Notes: generated by a model not told the origin, from the letters alone. DNA of 18,356 nt from Betaproteobacteria bacterium UBA5216 (GCA_002412495.1 DHVE01000141.1:1-18356); one strand, 5' to 3'; positions 7,375 through 15,370 are shown, numbered from the stretch's first letter. Numbers and translations are program-made.

Positions 7375-8427
7375 TCAGTCGAATGTGGCTTCGCGATGGA
7401 AGCGTTTCTCCAGCAACTGCCGGCCGGCGGGATTGGTCATTACCACCAGCGTCGCGCCGGATTTGATTGCCGCGTCGGCTGGCGGGTTGAATTGCCAGGC
7501 ATTTTTTTCACGCAGCGCGAGCACGATGTAGTCGTTGTTGTGCAAATCAAGCGCACCCAGCGTGGTGGACTCGAAATTCGCGGGGATGTGAATTTCCTCG
7601 ACGCGCAGGTTCTTGTCCGAGCGCAGCATTTCGTCGAGAAACGACACCACCTGCGGGCGCACCATCGATGACACGATGCGCATGCCGCCGGTGAAATCGG
7701 GCGACACGATGGCGTCCGCGCCGGCCTTGCGCAGTTTTTCAATATTGCGCACCTCGTGGCAGCGCGCGACGATGCGCGCCTTCGGGTTCAACTGCCGCGC
7801 CGTGATTGAAATAAGCAGGTTGCGGCCGTCGTCGCCAGTGACGGCAAAAACGCCTGCGGCGGTTTCCACGTGGGCCTTGAGCAGCACATCGTCGTCGGTG
7901 GCGTCGCCGTGAATATAAAGCGTACCGGGATGTTTTTCGAGATGGGTTTCGATTTCGCGCATGTCAGGATCGATGATGGCGTAAGGCCGGTTGGTCGCTG
8001 CCAATTCGTTGGCCACGTTGCGTCCAACGCGCCCGCTACCGCATAGAACGTAGTGCTGATTAAGCTTATGGATGTTTTTTTCCATCCGGTTTCTCCAGAG
8101 TGCTTCGTTGATTTTTCCTTCGAGCAGGAAGGCGGTAAAAGTTGATAACAGGTAGGTGGCCACGCCGATGCCGGCGAAGCCGACGAAAATGGTGAAAACA
8201 CGCCCGCCGGGGCTGTTGGACAGATCGATGATTTCACCATAGCCGATGCTGGCGATGGTGATGAAGGTCATGTAAATGCAGTCGATCCATGTGGCTTTTT
8301 CACCACCGATGATTTTGTAGCCGATGGATCCGATAGCCATGATGGCCGCGAGTGCGACCAGGCCCCACACGAAGCGCATATAAGGATTGCGGTTCATGGC
8401 GGCGACGGGGATATAGTGTTCTGACAT
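7375..8427 (-). CDS. Two-TM potassium channel protein with RCK/TrkA-N and TrkA-C domains (Kch/MthK-like)
   Basis: The 350-residue protein has MthK-like architecture. TM1 is at about 18-40, the pore helix and filter TFITIASIGYGE at 54-65, and TM2 at about 77-102. A cytosolic RCK (TrkA-N) domain starts with VLCGSGRVGRNVANEL (127-142) and includes GDATDDDVL (174-182). A TrkA-C-like domain covers about 275-345. RCK domains bind ligands such as Ca2+ or nucleotides and gate K+ flow. The filter reads S-I-G-Y-G-E where T-V-G-Y-G-D is most common; the key GYG is kept. The ATG at 8427 is 41 bases past the glycosylase stop; ATG codon 11 (MNRNPYMRF) is an alternative. The physiological ligand cannot be told from sequence. 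Confidence 0.9.
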   Translation of the reverse strand: MSEHYIPVAAMNRNPYMRFVWGLVALAAIMAIGSIGYKIIGGEKATWIDCIYMTFITIASIGYGEIIDLSNSPGGRVFTIFVGFAGIGVATYLLSTFTAFLLEGKINEALWRNRMEKNIHKLNQHYVLCGSGRVGRNVANELAATNRPYAIIDPDMREIETHLEKHPGTLYIHGDATDDDVLLKAHVETAAGVFAVTGDDGRNLLISITARQLNPKARIVARCHEVRNIEKLRKAGADAIVSPDFTGGMRIVSSMVRPQVVSFLDEMLRSDKNLRVEEIHIPANFESTTLGALDLHNNDYIVLALREKNAWQFNPPADAAIKSGATLVVMTNPAGRQLLEKRFHREATFD

Positions 8428-8468
8428 GTGGTGCTACGGACGGAAGTAATGGGACCTGCGTTCAGGCC

Positions 8469-9086
8469 CTAATATTCAACGGGAATGGGATCGAGGCTAC
8501 GCCACATATACCACGTCGCCACCGAGCGCCACGGCGCCCAGGTGGCACCGATGCGCTGCATGCGCGCCGGCGTGGGCTTGCGTCCGCGATTGTAATTCAG
8601 CGTAATGGCTTTTTGCAGCCCCAGGTCGCCCACGGGAAACACATCGGGCCGCGCCAGATTAAAAATCATGAACATCTCGGCGGTCCAGCGGCCAATGCCC
8701 TTGACCTGGATCAGCGTGTTGATCAATGCCTCGTCGCCGAGTTGTTTCCAAGCCTCGGCTTGCAGGCGGCCATCGTGAAAGTGAGCCGCCAGATCGAGCA
8801 GGTAGCCCGACTTCTGTCCCGACAGCCCGCAGCCGCGCAGGTGCTCCAGCGTGGAAGCAGCTATCACCGCGGGTGTCACCGCGTCGTGCGCCGCCACAAA
8901 GCGTTCCCACACGCTTTGCGCTGCTTTTACCGAAATTTGCTGACCGACGATGGCGCGGGCCAGCGTCTGGAAGGCGTCACCGCGGCTGCCCACCGTCAGG
9001 CCGCCGTGTTGCGCGATCAATTTTTTCAGTACGGGATCGCGCGCGGAAAGTTCATCGGTGGCGCGTTTCCAGTAGCGGGGTTTCAT
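8469..9086 (-). CDS. DNA-3-methyladenine glycosylase II (AlkA/Mag1-like, HhH-GPD superfamily)
   Basis: This enzyme removes alkylated purines such as 3-methyladenine from DNA and starts base excision repair. The 205-residue protein has the HhH-GPD core: FQTLARAIVGQQISVKAA near residues 39-56, the helix-hairpin-helix VKGIGRWTA, and the Gly/Pro-Asp loop FPVGDLGLQKA carrying the catalytic Asp. It lacks the N-terminal domain of E. coli AlkA and is closer in size to compact Mag1-type enzymes. The ATG at 9086 overlaps the DUF2062 stop as ATGA, which suggests translational coupling. The open frame continues upstream to 9557, but that part is the shadow of the DUF2062 gene and is not included. Confidence 0.93.
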   Translation of the reverse strand: MKPRYWKRATDELSARDPVLKKLIAQHGGLTVGSRGDAFQTLARAIVGQQISVKAAQSVWERFVAAHDAVTPAVIAASTLEHLRGCGLSGQKSGYLLDLAAHFHDGRLQAEAWKQLGDEALINTLIQVKGIGRWTAEMFMIFNLARPDVFPVGDLGLQKAITLNYNRGRKPTPARMQRIGATWAPWRSVATWYMWRSLDPIPVEY

Positions 9087-9658
9087 CGTGATTTTTTCTT
9101 TTTTCGTTGCAGATTGCGGCGGTTGCGCTGGCGCCATTGCCACATGACGCCCAAACGCCAGGCCCAATCGGTGATGAAGTATCCAGTGAATGCCAGCAGT
9201 ATGGCAAGCAGTGGAATGCCGATCAGCAGCGGCTGGCCCACGCTGGTCAGCCAATGCCAGGCCATCGCGAGCCATTCCACGTAGCCCTTGTCGTCGAGGC
9301 CGGACGTGAACGTCGGCAGCTCGCCACCGTGTTGCAGCAGCACCAGTTGTCCGATCCGGAATGCCAACCAGTACAATGGCACGATGGTGAGCGGATTGGA
9401 ATACAGCGTGACCAGTACCGACAGCGGCAGATTTACCTTGAACGTGATCGCCAGCAGCGCGCCGGCGGTAAACTGCACCGGATTGCTGCCGGGTATGAGC
9501 CCCGCGAACAAACCGGCCGCGACACCGCCTGCCACGGAGCGCCGGTGCAGATGCCATAGATTATGATGTTGCAGGCGATGCCCGAAGCGCGCGATGTGAC
9601 GATGGTCGCGTATCGTTTGGTGGCCGGGCAGCACGCGGCGCAGCAGCTTGCGTAACAT
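9083..9658 (-). CDS. DUF2062 inner-membrane protein
   Basis: From the ATG at 9658 the protein is 191 residues. A basic cytoplasmic N-terminus (MLRKLLRRVLPGHQTIRDH) precedes the family block RRSVAGGVAAGLFAGLIPG. Hydrophobic segments follow around AGALLAITFKVNLPLSVLV, YSNPLTIVPLYWLAFRIG and PLLIGIPLLAILLAFTGYF, and the C-terminus is strongly basic (KKKKSR). The family's function is unknown. The frame is open 26 codons further upstream, but the ATG at 9658 fits the family and lies directly after a promoter-like sequence. The stop overlaps the glycosylase start by 4 bp. It is the first gene of a minus-strand run ending at 6002. Confidence 0.85.
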   Translation of the reverse strand: MLRKLLRRVLPGHQTIRDHRHIARFGHRLQHHNLWHLHRRSVAGGVAAGLFAGLIPGSNPVQFTAGALLAITFKVNLPLSVLVTLYSNPLTIVPLYWLAFRIGQLVLLQHGGELPTFTSGLDDKGYVEWLAMAWHWLTSVGQPLLIGIPLLAILLAFTGYFITDWAWRLGVMWQWRQRNRRNLQRKKKKSR

Positions 9659-9665
9659 GTGGTTA

Positions 9666-9693
9666 ATTGTAGCGATAATTTCAGGATTCCCAA
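9666..9693 (-). promoter_or_regulatory. Promoter candidate for the DUF2062-glycosylase-channel run
   Basis: On the minus strand TTGGGA (9693-9688) and TACAAT (9671-9666) are separated by 16 bp. The -10 box ends only seven bases before the DUF2062 ATG, so the transcript would be leaderless or nearly so. The rest of the 162-base gap to comEC holds no other feature I can name. Confidence 0.45.
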
Positions 9694-9820
9694 CCCTATC
9701 AATCTCCTCGTCCCGTTTTCGGCTATAAGGGAACACGAAAAGCGTAGCCAGAGGGTTTGGGCGAGGGCGCGCGCGCAGCCGATACCGTCGGATGCCCGCG
9801 CTGCTTGCCGGTCCAAATAA

Positions 9821-12220
9821 TTGCCTTTTTTCATCCTTTTCTTCGTAGCGGGCATCGCGTTTCTCCAGCAGCAGGCGGCGTTGCCGCCGCTCGCGTGGTC
9901 CGCCGCGTTGCCGCCGCTGATCGCGTTGGCGTGGTTCGCGCGCGGCCGGCGCTGGCTATTCGCGGCGACGATGGCGGTATGTTGCCTTACCGCCGGATTC
10001 TTTTATGCCGCTACGCGCGCGCAACTGCGCATGGACGACGCGCTGCCGCCGGCGTGGGAAGGGCGCGATGTGCAGTTGGTGGGCGTGATCGCGGGTTTGC
10101 CGCAAACCTACGAACGCAGCGTGCGTTTTGAGTTCGATGTCGAGCGCGTGATAACGCCCGATGCCATTGTGCCTTCGCATATTGCGCTGACGTGGTGGGG
10201 TAATCCAGCAAAAGACGGCCAGCGCGGCACGCAACCGGAAATCAGGCCCGGCGAACGCTGGCAGCTCACCGTGCGGCTGCGGCGGCCACGCGGAAGCGCC
10301 AATCCACACGGCTTTGACTACGAAGCGTGGTTGTTCGAGCGCGATTTACGCGCTACCGGTACGGTGCGTCCAAGAAGCAGTGGAGGCGGCAATCGGCGTA
10401 TCGATGCGATGGTGCATCGCCCGGCGTACTGGATCGAAGCCACCCGCGAACGGCTGCGCGCGCGCATTCTGCAGGCATTGCCGGACATGCCGTACGCGGG
10501 TGTGCTGGCCGCGCTCGCGATTGGCGACCAGCGCGCGATACCGGCGGATCAGTGGCAGACGTTTACGCGCACCGGCATGAATCATTTGATGTCGATTTCC
10601 GGATTGCACATCACCATGGTGTCGGGGTTGATCTTCGCGCTGGCCTACGGCCTGTGGCGACGCAGCGCGCGGCTGGTGCTGCGCCTGCCCGCGCGCAAGG
10701 CCGCAGTGATTGCGGGGGTGATGGCTGCCCTGGTCTACACCTTGCTGGCCGGATTTGAGGTGCCCGCGCAACGCACGCTCTACATGCTTGTGGTGATGGC
10801 GGTGGCCTTGTGGCTCAACCGGCTAAGCGCCGCGTCGGCGGTGTTGAGCGTCGCGTTGCTGGTGGTAGTGCTGATCGATCCGTGGGCGGTGCTGGCGGCG
10901 GGCTTCTGGTTGTCGTTTGGCGCGGTGGGCGTGATTTTGTATGTCAGCGTGGGCCGCGTACACAGTGCGGGCACGCCGCATTGGCTCGTCACCTGGGCGA
11001 AAGTGCAATGGGCGGTGACGCTGGCGCTGATGCCCGCGTTGCTCGCGATGTTTCAACAAGTGTCGGTGATTTCACCGGTGGCCAACGCATTGGCGATTCC
11101 ACTGGTGAGTCTGGCGGTAGTGCCGCTGACGCTGGCCGGCATGGTGCTGCCGGTGGATTGGGTGCTGCAATCCGCGCATCTGGTGATGGCGTGGTGTTTC
11201 ATTGCGCTGGAATGGATGAGCCATCTGCCGGCGGCGGTGTGGCAGCAGCACGCGCCGCCGGGTTGGACGGTAGGGGGGGCGGTCGCGGGTGCGGCAATTC
11301 TGCTGTTGCCGCGCGGCGTGCCGTTGCGCTGGGCGGGACTGGCGGGATTTCTGCCCCTGTTTCTCGCCGCGCCGCCGCCCTTGCCCGAGGGCGAAATGCA
11401 GCTCACCGTGCTCGATGTTGGCCATGGGCTGGCCGTGGTGGCGCGCACGCGTCATCACGCACTACTGTTCGACACCGGCACGGCGTTTGGCCCGCAAGCC
11501 GACAGCGGCAATCGCGTGATCGTGCCGTACTTGCGCGCGGCGGGCGTGGCGGCGCTCGATGTGATGATCGTAAGTCACGACGACCTGGATCATTACGGCG
11601 GCGCGTCATCCGTGCTGCAGGCAATGCCGGTGGCGCAACTGCTGACATCGATCCCTGCCAGCGATCCGCTGCTGTTTGAAGCCGCGAGCGCGGGTAAATG
11701 CATTGCGGGACAGGCATGGGAATGGGACGGCGTGCACTTTGACATGCTGCATCCCACGCGCGCGAGTTACGACGACGCATCGATCAAGGACAACAATCGC
11801 GGCTGCGTGTTGCGCATTGCAACCCGTACGGGCGCGGCTTTAATTCCGGCGGACATTGAGGCGCGCGCCGAGCAGCAGTTGCTCGCGTCGTCGCGAGACA
11901 AGCTGCGCGCGCAAGTGCTGATCGCGCCGCATCACGGCAGCAAAACGTCGTCGATTCCGGAGTTCGTGCAGGCGGTGGATCCGCGCATCGTGATTTACCC
12001 GGTGGGTTACCGCAATCGCTTCAATCATCCGCATGTGGATGTCGAAGAGCGTTACCTGCGGCAAGGCAGCCACGTATACCGCACCGACCGTGATGGCGCG
12101 CTGACCTTGCACTTCGGCGCGACGGATGCCATCAAGGTCACGCCGCATCGCGCGATTTACCGGCGTTACTGGCAAACGCCGATGGTGGGGGATGCGGTGC
12201 CGGATCCGGACGAACTTTGA
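9821..12220 (+). CDS. comEC: DNA internalization competence protein ComEC/Rec2
   Basis: ComEC forms the inner-membrane channel that takes up transforming single-stranded DNA. The 799-residue protein has three parts. An N-terminal DUF4131-like region (about 1-180) comprises membrane segments and an OB-like soluble part. The Competence domain of multiple membrane helices (about 225-515) includes GMNHLMSISGLHI (252-264). A C-terminal metallo-beta-lactamase-like domain (about 525-770) has LDVGHG, FDTG, SHDDLDH (585-591) and PHHGS (703-707). The metal-binding HxDxDH is intact, consistent with a nuclease role. The start is probably TTG at 9821, because a TAA directly precedes it and the N-terminus FVAGIAFLQQQAALP matches the family; no Shine-Dalgarno is obvious. 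A G7 run occurs at 11273-11279. DNA-uptake pilus genes are not in this window. Confidence 0.95.
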   Translation: MPFFILFFVAGIAFLQQQAALPPLAWSAALPPLIALAWFARGRRWLFAATMAVCCLTAGFFYAATRAQLRMDDALPPAWEGRDVQLVGVIAGLPQTYERSVRFEFDVERVITPDAIVPSHIALTWWGNPAKDGQRGTQPEIRPGERWQLTVRLRRPRGSANPHGFDYEAWLFERDLRATGTVRPRSSGGGNRRIDAMVHRPAYWIEATRERLRARILQALPDMPYAGVLAALAIGDQRAIPADQWQTFTRTGMNHLMSISGLHITMVSGLIFALAYGLWRRSARLVLRLPARKAAVIAGVMAALVYTLLAGFEVPAQRTLYMLVVMAVALWLNRLSAASAVLSVALLVVVLIDPWAVLAAGFWLSFGAVGVILYVSVGRVHSAGTPHWLVTWAKVQWAVTLALMPALLAMFQQVSVISPVANALAIPLVSLAVVPLTLAGMVLPVDWVLQSAHLVMAWCFIALEWMSHLPAAVWQQHAPPGWTVGGAVAGAAILLLPRGVPLRWAGLAGFLPLFLAAPPPLPEGEMQLTVLDVGHGLAVVARTRHHALLFDTGTAFGPQADSGNRVIVPYLRAAGVAALDVMIVSHDDLDHYGGASSVLQAMPVAQLLTSIPASDPLLFEAASAGKCIAGQAWEWDGVHFDMLHPTRASYDDASIKDNNRGCVLRIATRTGAALIPADIEARAEQQLLASSRDKLRAQVLIAPHHGSKTSSIPEFVQAVDPRIVIYPVGYRNRFNHPHVDVEERYLRQGSHVYRTDRDGALTLHFGATDAIKVTPHRAIYRRYWQTPMVGDAVPDPDEL

Positions 12221-12270
12221 ATACTTCATGAGCTGCTTCAGGCGGTGCTGCGCGTGGGGGGCAGGCTGGA

Positions 12271-12276
12271 TACAAT
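12271..12276 (+). promoter_or_regulatory. relA -10 box candidate (TACAAT)
   Basis: TACAAT ends six bases before the relA ATG at 12283. No good -35 is visible and no Shine-Dalgarno can fit between the expected transcription start and the ATG, so a leaderless transcript is likely if this box is used. relA could also be read through from comEC, whose stop is 62 bases upstream. Confidence 0.4.
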
Positions 12277-12282
12277 AGCAAC

Positions 12283-14481
12283 ATGGTCAAAGCACCTCAT
12301 TTGAGACTGGTCACGCCGGACGCGGCAGACCCACAATCGTGGATCGGCGCAATCGCCGCACGCGATTCGGTCGCTGCCGCGAAGACGTTGCGCGACGTGA
12401 TGGCGTTTGTGACGCCGCTTTACGAGAGCAAGACACTGGCGAGCGGCGAACCGGTGCTTTCACACGTCATGGGCGCGGTTTCGCTGCTTGCCGAGTTGCA
12501 ATTGGGCTACGAGGCGGTGGCGGCGGCGTTGTTGTGGCCGGCGCTGGAATCGAATGCGGCGATGGCGAAAAAGGTGCGCGACAAATTCGGCGCCACCATC
12601 GCCGGATTGGCCGAAGGCGTGCTGCGCATGAGCGCCATCGGCGTCTTGTCCGGCCGCGCGAGCCACTTGAAGGGGGGTGAGCAGGCCGCGCAACTGGAAG
12701 CCTTGCGCAAGATGCTGCTGGCCATGGTGCAGGACATGCGCGTGGTGCTGATCAAACTGGCGGATCACACGCAGGATTTGCGCCATGCCGTCAAACAGGC
12801 GGACAGCGCGGCGCGCCGCGAAACCGCGCAACTCACGCGCGATATCTTTGCGCCGCTGGCGAACCGTTTGGGCGTGTGGCAGTTGAAGTGGGAACTGGAA
12901 GATCTCGCGTTTCGCATTCTAGAGCCGGACGCTTACCGGGAGATCGCGCGCCTGCTCGACGACAAGCGCGTGACGCGCGAGGTCTATATCGAAAACGTGA
13001 TGGCGATGCTCAAAGACGAGCTTGCGCGCGCAGGTATCCGGGCGGAGGTGATGGGGCGGCCCAAGCACATCACCAGCATCTACAACAAGATGCAGCGCAA
13101 GGGCATGGATTTCGAGGCGTTGCATGACGTGCGCGCGGTGCGCGTCCTGGTGGATGACGTCAAGGATTGTTATGCCGTGCTCGGCCTGGTGCATAACCTG
13201 TGGTCGCCCATCCCCAAGGAGTTCGACGACTACATCGCCAAGCCGAAGGGCAATAACTACCGTTCCCTGCACACGGCGGTGATCGGGCCCGAAGGCAAAT
13301 CGGTCGAAGTGCAGATACGCACGCACGAGATGCACCAGACCTCGGAGCTCGGCGTGGCGGCGCACTGGCGCTACAAGGAAGGCGGGCGTTCGGACAAAAG
13401 CCATGACGAAAAAATCGCGTGGCTGCGGCAGATTCTCGACTGGAAAGACGAAGTGCCCGACGCCGGCGAGCTGGCGGAGCAATTCCGCACCGGTCTGTTT
13501 GACGACACGATTTACGTGTTTACGCCGCAGGGCAAGGTGGTGGATTTGCCGGCGGGCGCCACACCGGTGGATTTTGCGTATCACGTGCACACCGAGTTAG
13601 GCCATCGTTGCCGGGGCGCGAAGGTGGATGGCGTGATGGCGCCGCTCAACACGGTGCTGCGCAACGGCCAGCAGGTTGAAATCGCCACGGTGGCGGCAAA
13701 CGACAGGGGGGGGCCCAGCCGCGATTGGCTGAATCCGCAGCTGGGTTTTATCAAGAGTCAGGGCGCGCGTGCCAAGGTGCGGCAATGGTTCAATCGGCTG
13801 AATTACGACGCCGATGTGGCGCAAGGCCGAACCCTGCTGGAAAAAGAATTGCAGCGTCACGGCCAGACTGCGCTCAATCTCGACAAGCTGGCGGAATCGG
13901 AAGGGTACGCCAAGCTGAATGATTTTCTCGCGGATATCGGGCGCGGCGACATCGGGCCGAAACGCTTGCAGGATGCGTTGCGTCCCGCGCCGGCGGTGGC
14001 GCCCGCGCCAGCAACGCTGCCCGCGCCGCGCAAATCGCGTTCGAACAGCAACGGCGGCGTGCTGGTGGTGGGCGTCGATAAGCTGCTGACAGTGCCCGCG
14101 AAATGCTGCAAGCCCGCGCCGCCGGAACCCATCATCGGCTTTGTGTCGCGCGGGCGCGGCGTCACGGTGCATCGGGCGAGTTGCGTGAATGTGAAGCGTC
14201 TGGCGCCGGAACGTATCGTCGCGGCTGAATGGGGCGCGGCAAGCGGCGCGACGTTTCCCACCGAGATCGAAGTCGAGGCGCTGGATCGTACGGGCTTGCT
14301 GCGCGACATCAGCGAGGTGTTCACGCGCGAGCGCGCCAATGTCACCGCGACGAATACGATTACCCGGGATATGCTGGCGCGCATGCGCTTTACGCTGGAG
14401 ATTGGTAATCTTGAGCAGTTGCAGCGTGTGCTGGCGATGATCCGCGAGGTCAAGGGCGTGATAAGGGCAGGGCGGCGATAG
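12283..14481 (+). CDS. relA: GTP pyrophosphokinase RelA, ppGpp synthetase with inactivated HD hydrolase domain
   Basis: RelA makes (p)ppGpp from ATP and GTP/GDP on ribosomes stalled by uncharged tRNA. The 732 residues contain a pseudo-hydrolase domain (about 50-190) in which the metal-binding HD of bifunctional enzymes is Trp85-Pro86 (AALLWPALES). The synthetase domain (about 240-365) has GRPKHITSIYNKM (258-270), EFDD (313-316, the acidic ExDD signature of monofunctional RelA), NYRSLHT and VEVQIRT. The TGS domain is at about 406-467 (DDTIYVFTPQGKVVDLP), a Cys-containing zinc-finger-like domain at about 600-640 (PAKCCKP, HRASC), and a C-terminal ACT domain at 660-732 (EVEALDRTGLLRDIS). A Pro/Ala-rich linker lies at about 567-583. 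A separate SpoT must exist elsewhere to hydrolyse ppGpp. A G8 run is at 13706-13713. Confidence 0.96.
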   Translation: MVKAPHLRLVTPDAADPQSWIGAIAARDSVAAAKTLRDVMAFVTPLYESKTLASGEPVLSHVMGAVSLLAELQLGYEAVAAALLWPALESNAAMAKKVRDKFGATIAGLAEGVLRMSAIGVLSGRASHLKGGEQAAQLEALRKMLLAMVQDMRVVLIKLADHTQDLRHAVKQADSAARRETAQLTRDIFAPLANRLGVWQLKWELEDLAFRILEPDAYREIARLLDDKRVTREVYIENVMAMLKDELARAGIRAEVMGRPKHITSIYNKMQRKGMDFEALHDVRAVRVLVDDVKDCYAVLGLVHNLWSPIPKEFDDYIAKPKGNNYRSLHTAVIGPEGKSVEVQIRTHEMHQTSELGVAAHWRYKEGGRSDKSHDEKIAWLRQILDWKDEVPDAGELAEQFRTGLFDDTIYVFTPQGKVVDLPAGATPVDFAYHVHTELGHRCRGAKVDGVMAPLNTVLRNGQQVEIATVAANDRGGPSRDWLNPQLGFIKSQGARAKVRQWFNRLNYDADVAQGRTLLEKELQRHGQTALNLDKLAESEGYAKLNDFLADIGRGDIGPKRLQDALRPAPAVAPAPATLPAPRKSRSNSNGGVLVVGVDKLLTVPAKCCKPAPPEPIIGFVSRGRGVTVHRASCVNVKRLAPERIVAAEWGAASGATFPTEIEVEALDRTGLLRDISEVFTRERANVTATNTITRDMLARMRFTLEIGNLEQLQRVLAMIREVKGVIRAGRR

Positions 14482-14510
14482 TTAGTAGGTAACTGTTTTT
14501 AAACGATATT

Positions 14511-14516
14511 TATAAT
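14511..14516 (+). promoter_or_regulatory. -10 box (TATAAT) for the SDR-Bug-Bug operon
   Basis: A perfect TATAAT lies 40 bases upstream of the SDR start. No recognisable TTGACA is present at 16-18 bp (aggtaact region), which would fit an activator-dependent promoter. Just upstream is TGTTTTTAAACGAT (14494-14507), which recurs at 18250. The expected leader is about 34 nt and contains an AAGGG ribosome binding site (14546-14550), six bases before the GTG. Confidence 0.5.
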
Positions 14517-14556
14517 GGCGCATGTCAGTAGCGGCGCCGCACAATAAGGGAACACC

Positions 14557-15369
14557 GTGGCAAAGCTAAAAGACAAAGTGGCGTTTCTCACCGGCGCGGG
14601 CGCAGGCATCGCGAAAGCGACCGCAAAACTGTTCGTGGCCGAGGGCGCGAAGGTGGCGATTATTGAATTGAATCGCGCGGCGGGTGAAGCGGCGGAAAAA
14701 GAAATCCGCGCGGCGGGCGGCCAGGCATTGTTCATCGAAACCGATGTGACCAAGGATGACAGCATGAAGCGGGCGATGGATGCGACTGTCGCCCAATTCG
14801 GCCGGCTGGATATTATTTTCAATTGCGCGGGCGGCTCGTTGCAGGAAGACGTGCCGGTACACGAGATGGATCTGGATGTGTGGCATCGCACGGTCAATCT
14901 CAATTTACTGCATCCGTTTTTAAGTTGCCGTCACGGCATTCCGCATCTGATCAAGGCGGGTGGCGGCGCAATTGTTAATGTCACTTCGCACCTCGGTTTG
15001 ATGGGGTCGCTGAAGCCGGCGTATGCGGCCACCAAGGGCGGCATTATTTCGTTCACCAAAACGCTGGCGGCGCAATACGTGCAGCACAACATCCGCGCCA
15101 ACGCGATTGCGCCCGGCTCGATACGCACCGAGCGGCAGATCAAGCGTTATGAAAACCCGGAGTGGATGAATGCCGAGAAAATGTCGCCCGCCGCGCGCGA
15201 GCGCAAGATCGCGCACAAGTTGTATCCGTTTTCGGCGGGTGCGTCGGAAGACATTGCGTCCATCGCGCTGTTTCTGGCGTCGAACGATTCGCGCATGCTG
15301 ACGGGCACCACCATCGCGGCGGACGGCGGGCGTTCGTCGTATCTGAAAATTTACACCGGGGAAGATTGA
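14557..15369 (+). CDS. Short-chain dehydrogenase/reductase (SDR) family oxidoreductase
   Basis: A classical-size SDR of 270 residues, expected to oxidise or reduce a hydroxyl/keto group with NAD(P). The Rossmann motif is TGAGAGIA (12-19), where the third Gly of TGxxxGxG is Ala. The acidic Glu37 (IIELNR) at the end of the second strand favours NAD over NADP. NCAGG (89-93), catalytic Ser144 (NVTSHLG), Tyr156 and Lys160 (YAATK), and NAIAPGSIRT (182-191) complete the set. The GTG start at 14557 is supported by AAGGG six bases upstream. Its stop is one base before the first Bug start, so the genes form an operon. The substrate is unknown; the pairing with Bug receptors and a hydratase-like enzyme suggests organic-acid catabolism. 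Confidence 0.92.
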   Translation: MAKLKDKVAFLTGAGAGIAKATAKLFVAEGAKVAIIELNRAAGEAAEKEIRAAGGQALFIETDVTKDDSMKRAMDATVAQFGRLDIIFNCAGGSLQEDVPVHEMDLDVWHRTVNLNLLHPFLSCRHGIPHLIKAGGGAIVNVTSHLGLMGSLKPAYAATKGGIISFTKTLAAQYVQHNIRANAIAPGSIRTERQIKRYENPEWMNAEKMSPAARERKIAHKLYPFSAGASEDIASIALFLASNDSRMLTGTTIAADGGRSSYLKIYTGED

Positions 15370-15370
15370 G

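Noticed and set aside
8352..9284. 310-codon plus-strand frame over the channel and glycosylase genes
   Set aside because: No domain, shadow-like composition, and it crosses three well-supported minus-strand genes.
9087..9557. N-terminal extension of the glycosylase frame back to 9557
   Set aside because: The extra 157 residues are the other-frame reading of the DUF2062 gene; the ATGA overlap at 9083-9086 gives the natural start.
9659..9736. N-terminal extension of the DUF2062 protein by 26 residues
   Set aside because: It would read through the promoter-like sequence and does not match the family; the ATG at 9658 fits.
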